In this document: positions 25,503 through 35,200 of the stretch, piece by piece
How the letters are laid out: each line of letters starts with the position of its first letter
Position numbering within the stretch: position 1 is the first letter of the stretch
Assembly (NCBI GenBank): GCA_944324655.1
Contig: CALUXF010000004.1
Location: 28,357-92,356, forward strand
Direction of reading: 5' to 3'
Length of the DNA stretch: 64,000 nt
Source: Candidatus Avelusimicrobium aviculae
GTDB taxonomy: Bacteria > Elusimicrobiota > Elusimicrobia > Elusimicrobiales > Elusimicrobiaceae
Notes under the pieces: generated by a model
Seen by the model: the letters and a program-made list of their open reading frames with translations, nothing else
Told to the model about the DNA's origin: nothing
Databases searched by the model: none
Translations under genes and position numbers: made by a program

Positions 25503-26810
25503 ATGTTTAATTTTAAATCGCCGTTGGCCGGCAAAGTATTTAAAAAACTAAACCATATGGATAAAAAACAAGCCTATACATATGGTGGTATTGCTATTGT
25601 GGTACTGGTGGCGCTGCTCACATTGGCGGCAGCTTCCGGAAGCGGGCCGGATGATTCTTTTGAAGATTTGCAGGGCCGCGGTTACGATTTGGCCCAAATG
25701 CCTTTTGTTAACGATGAGGCGGAACAGTTTTTATTAGCTTCTAAATACCCGGATATGCGCAACAATAACGTAAACGCTATCTATTCTAAAGAAGAAAAAG
25801 AGGCCCGCCAAGCGGAAGATGCCCAGGAAGAAGGCCAACAAGAGGATAATTCTTCATCGGAAGAGTCTTCTGCTTCTTCGGGCGCATACACCGGCTACCG
25901 CGGGGGCGGGGGGAGCGGCTCTGCCCGCACTCCTACGCAAATAGGTTCTTTTACACCCAGCGGGTCCATGGCGTCAGCCAGCGGTGGAAACACGACTGCC
26001 ACTTTTGGCGGTACTGTAAAGGGGGATTTTTCTCCTTTTCAACGTGAAGATAAAGGAAAGGAAGCCCCTTTTGTAGACCCGAATAACGCCCGCCAGGCGT
26101 TAGCCCGTTTTAATTCCGCCAGCCGTGCGGCGGCGCGCGGCGCCAATAAGGCGCGGGATTCCCAAAAAGCGTTGTTTGGTTCTCATGTATCGGGAACCGG
26201 CGGCTTTGATTCAAACGGGGTTCCGTTATCCGGTACCGGTGACGGCATCAACTATTCCGATGCCGATACCCCGGATTTAAGCAATCTGGAAAAAACCATG
26301 CAAGACCGCGCAGCCGATGCCCGTGAAAAAGCGCAAGAGCAGCAACTGCAGGAAGAAGAAAGTTTAGGGCGTATGTTCTTGGAAGGATTAATGCAAATTG
26401 GTTTAGACCTTGCAAAGCAGTTTCTTGGCAATGCCCTTAATAAGTGGAGCGCTTCTGCCCAAAATAACAGCTATGCCAAGAGTGTATATGGCACGAATTT
26501 ATCCGGTTTATCTGCAGGAAGCGATGTTCCTGCTTCTTGGAGCTCAGATACTATCAACAGATATGCAGATTTAGGTTATATAAGTAAAGGGAGCAACAAC
26601 ACCTATACCATTACGCCCGAAGGGTCTTCATTTTTTATCAATAACGTTCGTTCCTCTAGCGGTGGCGGCGGAAATATTTTTGGAAATGGTCTTTTAGATA
26701 CGCCTACTATGGAAGGATATGGCAGAACAACGAATAGAGACCCGGTAAAACCTGGAAATAATCAGACGGATACCCCGAAACCAAAAGATCCGTATACGCG
26801 TACGATATAG
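25503..26810 (+). CDS. Uncharacterised membrane-anchored low-complexity protein (cluster protein A)
   Basis: I do not recognise this family. The chosen ATG (25503) has AGGGACA upstream and yields 435 residues. The N-terminus FNFKSPLAGKVFKKL is basic and amphipathic, then one membrane helix (about 27-45: GGIAIVVLVALLTLAAAS). The rest is Ser/Gly/Gln/Glu-rich with little predicted structure, apart from an Ala/Arg-rich helix (SRAAARGANKARDSQKAL, about 210-228) and a Glu/Gln-rich coiled coil (about 262-310). The Ala/Arg helix ends SGTGGF, a loose version of the box shared by proteins B, C and E of this cluster. It is first in the block driven by the promoter at 25362. Confidence 0.7.
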   Translation: MFNFKSPLAGKVFKKLNHMDKKQAYTYGGIAIVVLVALLTLAAASGSGPDDSFEDLQGRGYDLAQMPFVNDEAEQFLLASKYPDMRNNNVNAIYSKEEKEARQAEDAQEEGQQEDNSSSEESSASSGAYTGYRGGGGSGSARTPTQIGSFTPSGSMASASGGNTTATFGGTVKGDFSPFQREDKGKEAPFVDPNNARQALARFNSASRAAARGANKARDSQKALFGSHVSGTGGFDSNGVPLSGTGDGINYSDADTPDLSNLEKTMQDRAADAREKAQEQQLQEEESLGRMFLEGLMQIGLDLAKQFLGNALNKWSASAQNNSYAKSVYGTNLSGLSAGSDVPASWSSDTINRYADLGYISKGSNNTYTITPEGSSFFINNVRSSSGGGGNIFGNGLLDTPTMEGYGRTTNRDPVKPGNNQTDTPKPKDPYTRTI

Positions 26811-26857
26811 GAACGGGTGTTTTATTTACGGTCCCAATAGCAGTTTTGGAGGTTTAT

Positions 26858-28414
26858 ATGAGATTCTTATTTAAATTTTTTCAAAGCAAGGCGGGGAAAG
26901 CGATGCTTTCCGGCACCCAGGCGCTTGCCGCTTCAGCAGCGGTTGGGTTGGGCTGTGTTGCCGCTTGGCAGATTTTAGGGTCTGATTCCAATTCAGACAA
27001 TGCCTTCAACTCGTTAGGATACCAACCACAAGAAGAGGTGGTCTATGTATCCGGCGCGGCCACCGGCCAGTATGGTCTTGAGGATCATACAGAAAGTGCT
27101 TTCCGGGCGGCTCCTTCCAAAGCGATTGAAATGCAGCAGCGGGAAGCGGAATACTTGCGCCAGCAAGAGTTGGAGCGGGAGGCCGCTGAGCGGGCCGCTT
27201 ATGAAGCGCAAACTTCAGCTCCGGCGGTAGATGCTAACCCGATAGGGGGGATAAACGAAGGGTTAGGCAATAAAAAGATGGAAGCGTTTTCTCCGGAGCA
27301 AATTAAAGCCATGCAAGCCCAAGCGCTGCAACAAGCACAGGCGGCCGCTTCAGCGGGAAAGGCGCAGGCGGATGCCATTGCCGCGGCGGCGGCCAGCGGT
27401 GTGAGCGGGGCGGCCACGCGCAGCGGCGCATTAGGGGCTGCTTATGGCGGTGGTACTATGGCAGGCAGCGGTTTGTCGGCCGGGGCTGGCGGTTCCGCCC
27501 AATATGTGGGGATGCCCGGGACGGTCGATTCTGGTAAAAATTTAAACGGCTCTGATGGTATTACCACAGGTACAGACGCTGTGTATTTGCCGGAACAAGA
27601 AGGGGCCCGTATTCCCAATGCCCGCAACCAGCGTGCCAAACCCAGTTTTGGAGCGGATGTTAAACCAAGAGAAAACTCCAAAGATTTTAACAGTTTGGAA
27701 TTAATGGCCAAACGTTCTGCGGAAATTGCCGGGAACGAAACCCGTTCCGCTAACGAAGCCGGGCGCGCCTTTATGGCCAGCACAAAAAATTCCGGCGGTA
27801 TTCGTTTAGACGGTGTAGGAGAGGTTTCTGTAGGACAGGGCGCCAGTTCAGATGACTTTGGCGACGCTTCTTTATCCGGCATTAATGGGGCGGTAGGTTC
27901 CGCTATGGACGAAATAATGACCGAAGAGGAGCAGTTTCGCCAAGAACGCAAAGATTTGCGTAAGAAATTAAGAAAACTGATAGGCTATACGTTTATTGCC
28001 TTTGCGTGTGCCTTTCCTTTCTTAGGCTGGTTAGCTGTACGCGGCAAATTTAACGAGTACTATGCCGCCGCCGAGGAATATGATAAAGAATATGGAGACC
28101 GCAGCAAAGAAGCCAAAGCCGGTAAGAAAATTGCCAATAAACTTAAAATCTGCGCCAAGGCCGGCGGTTTTGGTTTAGTATTATTTGGGGCAATGATCCC
28201 TTGGATGTTAGCGGATGCTTTTGGTTGGACGACTTCTGTAGACAAGCTAAAAGCAGAGGACGATTCTGCCGAACAAGGCCGTGTGGGTTCTGTGCGTGGC
28301 AGTTCCAGCGGCAATGAGCCAGGCTCTACTTTGGATGTAACAGAAGGTAGCTCGGCCAGTGATGCCAGTTCCCGGCGCGCCCAAGAATATATGTCGCGTA
28401 CGGACGGACGCTAA
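26858..28414 (+). CDS. Uncharacterised membrane protein with GRA-x-MAS box (cluster protein B)
   Basis: Unknown family, 518 residues. ATG 26858 has TTTGGAGG six bases upstream. It opens with FKFFQSKAGKAML and a membrane helix (about 20-40), as does protein C. A Glu/Arg coiled coil (about 85-120) and Ala/Gly-rich stretches follow. At about residues 285-315 lies KRSAEIAG...ANEAGRAFMAS...NSGGIRL, the box shared with protein C almost word for word. Near the C-terminus two helices (about 372-392, 432-455) flank a charged loop. The N-terminal and C-terminal membrane segments with a large low-complexity middle suggest a periplasmic or cytoplasmic scaffold held at the inner membrane. A small bitopic protein follows nine bases later. 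Confidence 0.75.
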   Translation: MRFLFKFFQSKAGKAMLSGTQALAASAAVGLGCVAAWQILGSDSNSDNAFNSLGYQPQEEVVYVSGAATGQYGLEDHTESAFRAAPSKAIEMQQREAEYLRQQELEREAAERAAYEAQTSAPAVDANPIGGINEGLGNKKMEAFSPEQIKAMQAQALQQAQAAASAGKAQADAIAAAAASGVSGAATRSGALGAAYGGGTMAGSGLSAGAGGSAQYVGMPGTVDSGKNLNGSDGITTGTDAVYLPEQEGARIPNARNQRAKPSFGADVKPRENSKDFNSLELMAKRSAEIAGNETRSANEAGRAFMASTKNSGGIRLDGVGEVSVGQGASSDDFGDASLSGINGAVGSAMDEIMTEEEQFRQERKDLRKKLRKLIGYTFIAFACAFPFLGWLAVRGKFNEYYAAAEEYDKEYGDRSKEAKAGKKIANKLKICAKAGGFGLVLFGAMIPWMLADAFGWTTSVDKLKAEDDSAEQGRVGSVRGSSSGNEPGSTLDVTEGSSASDASSRRAQEYMSRTDGR

Positions 28415-28423
28415 GGGGGGCTT

Positions 28424-28693
28424 ATGGCGGAAAAATTAATTTTAACAGACAAAGAAGTAAAATTTTTTAAACGGGCCGGCTGGGTATATGGAATATTAAC
28501 TTTAGTATGGCTTGTATGGATGGTAGTTGGATGGACTGGATATTTTCATAATAAAGCTATTTTAGACAAGCAGGAAGCGGAGTATGAATTAAAGCAGGAA
28601 GAAATGCGCCGCATACAAAGTTTTATGCGTGCGACGCAACTTAATTCTTCCGCCGCTGTAAATCAAAGTCTAAACGCCGTAACGGGAGAATAA
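28424..28693 (+). CDS. Small bitopic membrane protein after cluster protein B
   Basis: 89 residues: a short cytoplasmic N-terminus, one membrane helix (about 18-40: WVYGILTLVWLVWMVVGWTG) and a Glu/Gln/Lys-rich helix (about 45-70) likely to form a coiled coil. The layout recalls FtsL/FtsB-type bitopic partners but no sequence relationship is claimed. The gene repeated downstream at 30189 has the same layout, giving a large-small-large-small order. AGGGGGG at about 28412-28418 precedes ATG 28424. Confidence 0.7.
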   Translation: MAEKLILTDKEVKFFKRAGWVYGILTLVWLVWMVVGWTGYFHNKAILDKQEAEYELKQEEMRRIQSFMRATQLNSSAAVNQSLNAVTGE

Positions 28694-28715
28694 AAATAGT
28701 TTACCGGAGGATTTT

Positions 28716-30179
28716 ATGAACCTGTTTCATTTTTTAAAAAGCAAAGCGGGCAAATTTGTACTAGGCCTGCCGCAGAAGGTAATTTTAACAACCGGGTTGG
28801 GCGCGGCGGTAGTTGGAGCCATGGTTTTAACCAGCGACAGACAGCCCGCTTCCCAAGATGAAGCCCGTGTGCGCAGCTCCGTCATCAGCACCTATGGCCG
28901 TAATGAAGTAAATCCGGCGGAGTCTATGGGTGAAACGGTTCAAATCGCGGGTGCGCAGGGTATTACTTCCGCCAATGATACTTTGGCTTCCGCCGGGTAT
29001 GACTGGGCCGGAGATGATGCCAGCCTGGCGGCAGTGGGCCAGTTAGGCAATAACATGGGCGGCGGCAAAACCCCTGCCACACGCGCAATGGGCGGCCGCA
29101 GCGAAGGCTTGGGCGGAAATAATGATATTGTGGTGGTGGACCAAAAGCCTGATTCTAACGGCGGGGACGCGTTAGCCGCGGCGGGAGCCGCCGGCGGAGC
29201 GCGTGCGGCGGCTATGGCCCAGCGCGGCATAATGGCAACGGCTTCCGGCGGGGTGTCTGGGGTTACTTATGGGGGGGCTTCCTCCCGCTCCGGTAAGGAC
29301 GGCGCCGGCGGAACAGTAAATAGAAGCGGTAATTCCTTGGGCCTTGTGGGAGGGGAAGCGTACCGCTTGTCCGGTTCCATGCCGGAAGGTTCCACTTTAT
29401 TGGCCAGCACTAAATTTCAAGATGTAGATTCTTCTTTTGGCGCTTCCCGTAATGCGCGCGCGGGCCGCGGTATGGAGTCTGGCGAAGGGCGCACCTTGGA
29501 ACAGGTTAGAAAACGCTCCGCGGATATCGCTAAAAACAAATACCGTGCCGCCAACGAAGCGGGCCGCGCTTTTATGGCCAGCTCCCAAAATTCCGGCGGG
29601 ATACAGGTTGAAGACGCGCAGCTGTCTGAAGGGGCCGTTATGTCTGATGATTTTGAACAGGCCACCATTAACGCCCGCAAAAATTTAGATCAGGCAACAG
29701 ACGATTTAATGGAAAAAGAATTGGAACGCCAGCAAGACCGTACCCGTTTGAAACGTGCCTTAGTGGCGTTGGTTTTCTTAACCATTCCCGCCATGTTTGC
29801 CATTACCGCTTTGTTTAAAGCTTCTCCGTGGGGAACTATCGCGGCCCTTGCTATCGGCGCGGCGATGATGTTGGCCATCACGCTGTTCTTGGTAGACGCT
29901 GTCCAATGTATGAAAAAATGGGGCGGCAGCGGTTTGACGACGGCTTGTATGATTGTTGGGCCTATCTTAATGGCTTTAATAGGTATTTCTTATATTCAAG
30001 CGGTGGCACAGTTAGTTCAAAAATTTGCTGGTTGGTTGAATAATCTCTTCGGGGCTCCTATTGTAGGCGGCGTTTCGGGTGTGGGCGCGTTGACTGGGGC
30101 GGGAAGCCAGGTTATTAATTCCAGCAAAGCCATTTCAAACAACAAAAAAGATCTTGCTGACCAAGACATGAACGGATAA
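28716..30179 (+). CDS. Uncharacterised membrane protein with GRA-x-MAS box (cluster protein C, paralogue of B)
   Basis: Unknown family, 487 residues, evidently a paralogue of protein B: the start FHFLKSKAGKFVL matches B's FKFFQSKAGKAML, and residues about 266-296 carry KRSADIAK...ANEAGRAFMAS...NSGGIQV. The middle is Gly/Ala/Ser-rich. The C-terminal part has three to four membrane helices (about 345-365, 370-395, 405-435), then a Gly-rich tail. The sequence outside the box and the N-terminus has diverged strongly, so the shared box is probably functional. GGAGG at about 28706-28710 precedes the start. Confidence 0.75.
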   Translation: MNLFHFLKSKAGKFVLGLPQKVILTTGLGAAVVGAMVLTSDRQPASQDEARVRSSVISTYGRNEVNPAESMGETVQIAGAQGITSANDTLASAGYDWAGDDASLAAVGQLGNNMGGGKTPATRAMGGRSEGLGGNNDIVVVDQKPDSNGGDALAAAGAAGGARAAAMAQRGIMATASGGVSGVTYGGASSRSGKDGAGGTVNRSGNSLGLVGGEAYRLSGSMPEGSTLLASTKFQDVDSSFGASRNARAGRGMESGEGRTLEQVRKRSADIAKNKYRAANEAGRAFMASSQNSGGIQVEDAQLSEGAVMSDDFEQATINARKNLDQATDDLMEKELERQQDRTRLKRALVALVFLTIPAMFAITALFKASPWGTIAALAIGAAMMLAITLFLVDAVQCMKKWGGSGLTTACMIVGPILMALIGISYIQAVAQLVQKFAGWLNNLFGAPIVGGVSGVGALTGAGSQVINSSKAISNNKKDLADQDMNG

Positions 30180-30188
30180 GGGTGTGTT

Positions 30189-30401
30189 ATGGCAAATATA
30201 GACATCAAATTAAGGCGTTTTATAGGCATAGCTTTGCTGGTAGTAATAGTGCTTACGTGTTTTGGCGTTTGGTTGTATTTTGACTTCCAGTATAAAGACG
30301 CTACGCGCGAGTTAAACGAATACCGTGCCCAAAAGGCGGAAAGGCAGAGCCGCCAGGAACAATTTTTAAAGTTCCAGCACAAATATGGCACCCGTCCATA
30401 G
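30189..30401 (+). CDS. Small bitopic membrane protein after cluster protein C
   Basis: 70 residues with one membrane helix (about 10-32: FIGIALLVVIVLTCFGVWLY) and a charged helix (about 36-62) rich in Arg, Glu and Gln, likely a coiled coil. It has the same size and layout as the gene at 28424 and the same position relative to its large neighbour, which suggests a duplicated two-gene module. Its stop is 15 bases before the next start. Confidence 0.68.
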   Translation: MANIDIKLRRFIGIALLVVIVLTCFGVWLYFDFQYKDATRELNEYRAQKAERQSRQEQFLKFQHKYGTRP

Positions 30402-30416
30402 TCAAAAGAGGGTTTT

Positions 30417-32024
30417 ATGGTAGACCAGCTTCCTCCGGATTATCCTTCTTCCGCACCGGCTCAAAATGAGCCGGTGCGGAAACAGGCATCCCCAGTAAAT
30501 CAGGATTCTTTGTCTTCACAAGAAACTTTGCATGTAAAAGAGGAAAGTATCCCTTCCAATAAACGGTTTTTTCAGAAAAAGTGGTTTTCTAAAAAATATT
30601 TAGCACTCGCGCTATTATTATTGTTGTTTGGGGGAGTGGGTGGCTTTGTGCCCGTTAGCCATATTCCTGTTTTGTCGTCCTTGGCCCGTGCTATGGGATA
30701 TAGTGAAGAGCAAATGCAGCAAATGTCTTTCTTAAAGACATTACTGTTTTGGGCGGATGACGAACGCGGGCCGGCGGCCCGTTTGGCTGCCAATTCATAT
30801 TCTGTTTTTTCTACCCAGCCGGGTCGTTTTGATGCCATTAACCGCGGGGCTTCCGCTTATGGCGCGGTGGGGGAAGAGTCTTCTACATTAATTGATTTTC
30901 AGGCATTAAATGATTCCTTGCGCCGCCAGGGAAAGCCGGTGGATGCCATTTCCGGGGTGGCCCTCAATACGGGGGATGATTCCGGACAGGGGCAAATTCG
31001 CTTTAACAGAGGCATTAACCAGCTTAGTAAAGACGCCAGCGCTTCCGCCCAAGCCAAAACAGAGATGTATTATGGGGAAGACACTTCTTTAATCGCGCGT
31101 AATCCGGCGGACGGATATGATGCTTCGTTAGGGTTAAAAAAGTTGAAAGTGGGGGTAGTGGGTTCTTCTCAGAGTGATTGGAAAAATGAAATTTTTCAAA
31201 AAGCTATTTTAGAGCAGACTTCCGGCTTAGACAAAAAATTAGGGGGAACAAATTCTGCCATGATGATGCTGCAAAACGCCGGGAAGTCTTTAACGGATTT
31301 TCGTTATATTTGGCTTACCAGCCAGGCCTCTAACCGGGCTAAGCAGATTCCGCTTAAAAAAACATTGGCGGCAGCCGGTTTTTTTGCGGAAGAAATGCCC
31401 CAAAAAGTGTTTAGTGCCACCGGGGGCATAGCCATAGCCGGGTTGGAGGAAGATGATGTTGTGGCGGATATTGAAACGGCCCAAGAACAGCAGCAGCGCC
31501 AACAGGAATGTGATGAGGCTTCCCGCACGCTGGGCCCGCAGATAACCAGTCTTACCCGCAGCGTAATTAATACCATTAATGCTTTGCAGGGAACGTTCCC
31601 CGCTTTTCCTGCGGATTGCGGCAATTCCGCCAAAGTAAATAGTTGGCGTTCCGCTTTGGCTCAGGCGCGCAGCGCTTGTTCCCAAGTGAAGCGGGATTAT
31701 AATACGTTGGGAGAAAAATGTTTTGTACAGTTGAAATACAGCCGTTCCGGTGAATGCAGCACCAATAATTTAGACGATAAATTAAATGAATATGAACGGA
31801 TGTGTACGGAATATTTAAAAGATCAGTCAGAGGCGGCAGAGGGTGAAGAGGTAGATTTATCTATTTATAACCCGGAACAATTTTCCAACCAACAAGTGAC
31901 GGAAAGCGTGCACGGTACATTTAACGTGCCGGTGTGGGGCGGCTCTTCCGGGTCCTCCACTCCAAATGATTTCTTTCCGGAAACGGATCTTTCCGGTTCC
32001 CAAGGGTGGAGTTATATAGACTAA
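30417..32024 (+). CDS. Uncharacterised membrane-anchored protein (cluster protein D)
   Basis: Unknown family, 535 residues. A Pro/Ser/Gln-rich cytoplasmic N-terminus (1-55) leads into a basic patch (RFFQKKWFSKK) and one membrane helix (61-80), then a large, probably periplasmic part. It contains DFRYIWLTSQASNRAKQ (about 298-314), a region with four Cys (about 362-460) that may form disulphides, and an acidic Ser-rich tail. AGAGGG precedes ATG 30417. The second to eighth codons after residue 10 overlap a perfect hairpin (listed separately). No enzyme motif was seen. Confidence 0.7.
   Translation: MVDQLPPDYPSSAPAQNEPVRKQASPVNQDSLSSQETLHVKEESIPSNKRFFQKKWFSKKYLALALLLLLFGGVGGFVPVSHIPVLSSLARAMGYSEEQMQQMSFLKTLLFWADDERGPAARLAANSYSVFSTQPGRFDAINRGASAYGAVGEESSTLIDFQALNDSLRRQGKPVDAISGVALNTGDDSGQGQIRFNRGINQLSKDASASAQAKTEMYYGEDTSLIARNPADGYDASLGLKKLKVGVVGSSQSDWKNEIFQKAILEQTSGLDKKLGGTNSAMMMLQNAGKSLTDFRYIWLTSQASNRAKQIPLKKTLAAAGFFAEEMPQKVFSATGGIAIAGLEEDDVVADIETAQEQQQRQQECDEASRTLGPQITSLTRSVINTINALQGTFPAFPADCGNSAKVNSWRSALAQARSACSQVKRDYNTLGEKCFVQLKYSRSGECSTNNLDDKLNEYERMCTEYLKDQSEAAEGEEVDLSIYNPEQFSNQQVTESVHGTFNVPVWGGSSGSSTPNDFFPETDLSGSQGWSYID
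30449..30481 (+). repeat. Perfect 15-bp inverted repeat inside the start of cluster gene D
   Basis: TTCCGCACCGGCTCA, a three-base AAA loop, then TGAGCCGGTGCGGAA: every pair matches. It lies 32 bases after the start codon of gene D and is GC-rich, so the mRNA will fold very stably there. There is no T-tract, so it is not a classical terminator. Confidence 0.9.
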
Positions 32025-32036
32025 GCAAATTAGGTC

Positions 32037-32065
32037 TTGATAATTTTAGTTTCAGTTGCTAAGAT
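32037..32065 (+). promoter_or_regulatory. Promoter before cluster gene E
   Basis: TTGATA (32037-32042), 17-base spacer ending in the extended element TGC, TAAGAT (32060-32065). A leader of about 147 bases follows, containing the small palindrome GGATTTTAAAAATCC (32148-32162). I recognise no riboswitch in it. Confidence 0.6.
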
Positions 32066-32218
32066 AATAGTATAAGCAGTTTTGAAGTGCCCTGTTGTAT
32101 GGGGAAAGCAGTACAACAATTTGTAAATGAAAAGGTTGTGTAATTGGGGATTTTAAAAATCCGGCAATTCCAGCCTGGTTTATATTTATAGTTAAATTTA
32201 TTTTTATAGGAGGCACTT

Positions 32219-35200
32219 ATGCCAGAGGAAAAAAAGGAAAGTTTTACCTTTAGCGATAAGATCAAGAACAGCAAATCCGCCGCTCCTGCATCTTTTGCTA
32301 ATCGTATTTCCTCCAAGATAGGGAGTAATGGCCGCCCAAAGAAAACGCTTTTTGAGCGTACCAAACGGGACGCGCCGTTCTTTATTGCGGCGTTGGTAGC
32401 CCTTTTGTTATTGCCGTTTTTGTATAAATACAGCGGCCAAGTGAACGAAGAGGCTATTATTGCTCCTTCCAGCGAGGACACTATTTTTGATCCGGAACGC
32501 TATGGTTTTGATACGGCCATTACGGATCCTGACGGTGAAATTGCTCAGCTTTCAGGGCGTGATCCGTTGAGCCTTATTAAAGGCTGGGGCAGTGATGAAG
32601 ATTCTGCGGAAACTTCCTACGACTATGACCGCAGCGGTTTAGAGGACAGCAGCTCTTCTTATACGTCTTCTCCCACCACGGAGACCACGACGAATATTTA
32701 CAGAAGAACCGCCGCCCCGGCTACCCGTGCGGCCGTTCGCCGTTCTACCACTAAAATTAAAGAAATGGGCCGCGCCGCCATGGCTTCTGCCGGCGGGGGG
32801 TTAAATATTACTCCTTGGGGTGGCAGTTTAAAAGGCGCTGCCAAAAAAGTAGGGGCGCCCACTCCTGTAACGCCTCCCAAACCGGTGTCATTGCAGCCTT
32901 TGCAGGCCGCAGGCCGCCCGCAGCGCGGGTATTTTGGCATGGGTGCCGGAGAGCAAGCCCGCCGTTCAGCGCAAGCTTTAACCAAAGGAGATGCCATGCA
33001 AGCGCTGCGCGACGCGCAATACGCGCCGATTAAGCCCGGCCGCGTGGGCGGTTTAGCTGCCGGCGAGTCCCGCATTGGCGGCGGTCCCAGCGATTTAAAA
33101 CACGGCTTTGGCTACAAAGGCATTCTCCCTTGGTGGTGGGATTTAATGAAAACCCGCTCTCAAATGGAATGGGAAAAACGCTTTAACCGCAAGTGGGACT
33201 GGATTGGCTGGGCAGACAAATTGGCTCAAAATATTTTGGGCGGTTTAATTAATTGTTTGATTACCGGCGAAGACGACGGCGCCATGGGCGAGATGTTTGG
33301 CGCCAGCGGGGAAGGTGCCCAGCAGGAAGGCTGCAAATGCGGCAAATCCATGATTGGGTCCGTTCCGGCCAGCGCACCGGCGGGGCTGTCTTTGAAAGAT
33401 TGGTGTAAATCCAAAGAAGCCAAAGAACAATATGGTTGCGAATGGCAAGGCGCCAAAGCAACTGGCGGCGGCTTCTGGAAAACCCGTGCCGATTGTATAG
33501 GTTTCAACTTGTTTGGCTTGGCTGACAAAGGCAAGGCAAGCCGCCGATTAGTGGAAGCCAGCGGTTGCTATGATTTTGCGTCTACGGACGTTTACACCGC
33601 TTCGTTCATAAGCAACCGCAAAGGCGATTGGAACATCTACCACTATGTGGTGGGTGTAAAAGCTGCGGACATTGCCCGTTATTATAAAGCTACGGAAAAT
33701 GCACGCGCGGATATGTTGGAAGTATTTTATATGGATGAAGGCCCTGTTTTCCGCACGAAAGCGCAAGTATATGCGGACAAAACAGGTTATGTGCCGTTGT
33801 TTATTGAAAGCGTAGCTTTTGAAAAAGACTTAAAGTCTGAAGTGAATGCGGACGGGACCCGCTCTTTGGACGTAACTGTTAAGACTAAAAATGAAGAAGG
33901 GGAAACCGTCAGAGAAAGCCGCTCTTTACCTTTGAAATATAACGAGTTTATCGGCTTATTGGCCAGCGGACGCAATGTTTCCTATGCCACCAAGAGCGCT
34001 GTTGTAAAATCGGAAGGCATGTACCCGGTAACCAAGGCGGCTATGCGCACGAAACCCGGCAAATTGGGGCGTGACTGGCTGATTGGCGCGCGCTGTGAAT
34101 TCCCGTTAGCGCGTATTACTTGCGAAGATAACGCCATGTTGAAAAAAGACGGGAACCAAATTCCTTATGCGCGTGTAACGCTTCTTAACGCGTCGGGAGA
34201 CAAGGTAACTTATAACGAAATTAAAGATAAGTTCACCATTATGTATTCCGTGTGGGATTCTGCCAAGGCGCAGTTCTCTAAAACGTTTGAAGGGGTTACT
34301 TCCGTTCGCCATTACGAACCGGCGGATTATACGGTGGAACGTGACACGGTAAAAGCCAAAACCACGGCCGCGCGCGTAGGCGCAGAAACCCGCGGAATGG
34401 AGCTGGATGTACTGGCTACCAATATCCCGAAAGGGCAGCAGCCGCTTCGCATTCGTTGGTTTATCCGCCAGGTAGAGGGTATCAATGAAGGGAAATATGC
34501 ACCTGGGGAATCCTTGGAGTTGCATGTTTCCGCCAACGCGGAACAAACCCGTACGGAAATTGGCCCCGGTCTGCCGGGTACGGAAGTAAGCATTGCGGAA
34601 TGTTCTTATTATGATGAAGTGAGTATCAACCCGCCCGTGCCTCCTACTCCGGAAGAAGAGCCGGACCCGGAACCGAAGCCGACCGGTGGTTCCAAAACGG
34701 CGCGCATAGAATTAGGGTTTTTAATTAAAGCCTATGCCAATGAGTTTAAATGCGGCGGCGCCAAAGCTCCTGAAGGGGCTAACGTAAAGTACCGTATGTC
34801 TACGGATGGCATCAATGCCAATATAGAAGCGGCCACTATGAGACAGCTGTTTGTAAAATATGCGTTCTCTTGTATGGAATGCGTGGAAAGCTATACCCAA
34901 ATTCTTACAAACCAGCTGCTTAAAAAAGCCCAGCAAATGCACGAGCAAGACCCCACTATCATTGTGCCTACCCAACAAGAGGTGCAGGAATATATTAAGC
35001 AGCACAGCGGTGAAATTCCGGTAGCGGTGTTCTTGCAGGCTTTACTGTTGGATGAAAATCCGAACTTCACCATCCGGGGTGACTCTGTGTGTTATTTGGC
35101 GCATCAAGTGGCTTCCTGGTCTGTGGATCCGGACGTGAATGACAGCCGGTTTGAAAATACGTTTGGTACGTATGCGGTGTACGTCAGCCCGACGGCCGCG

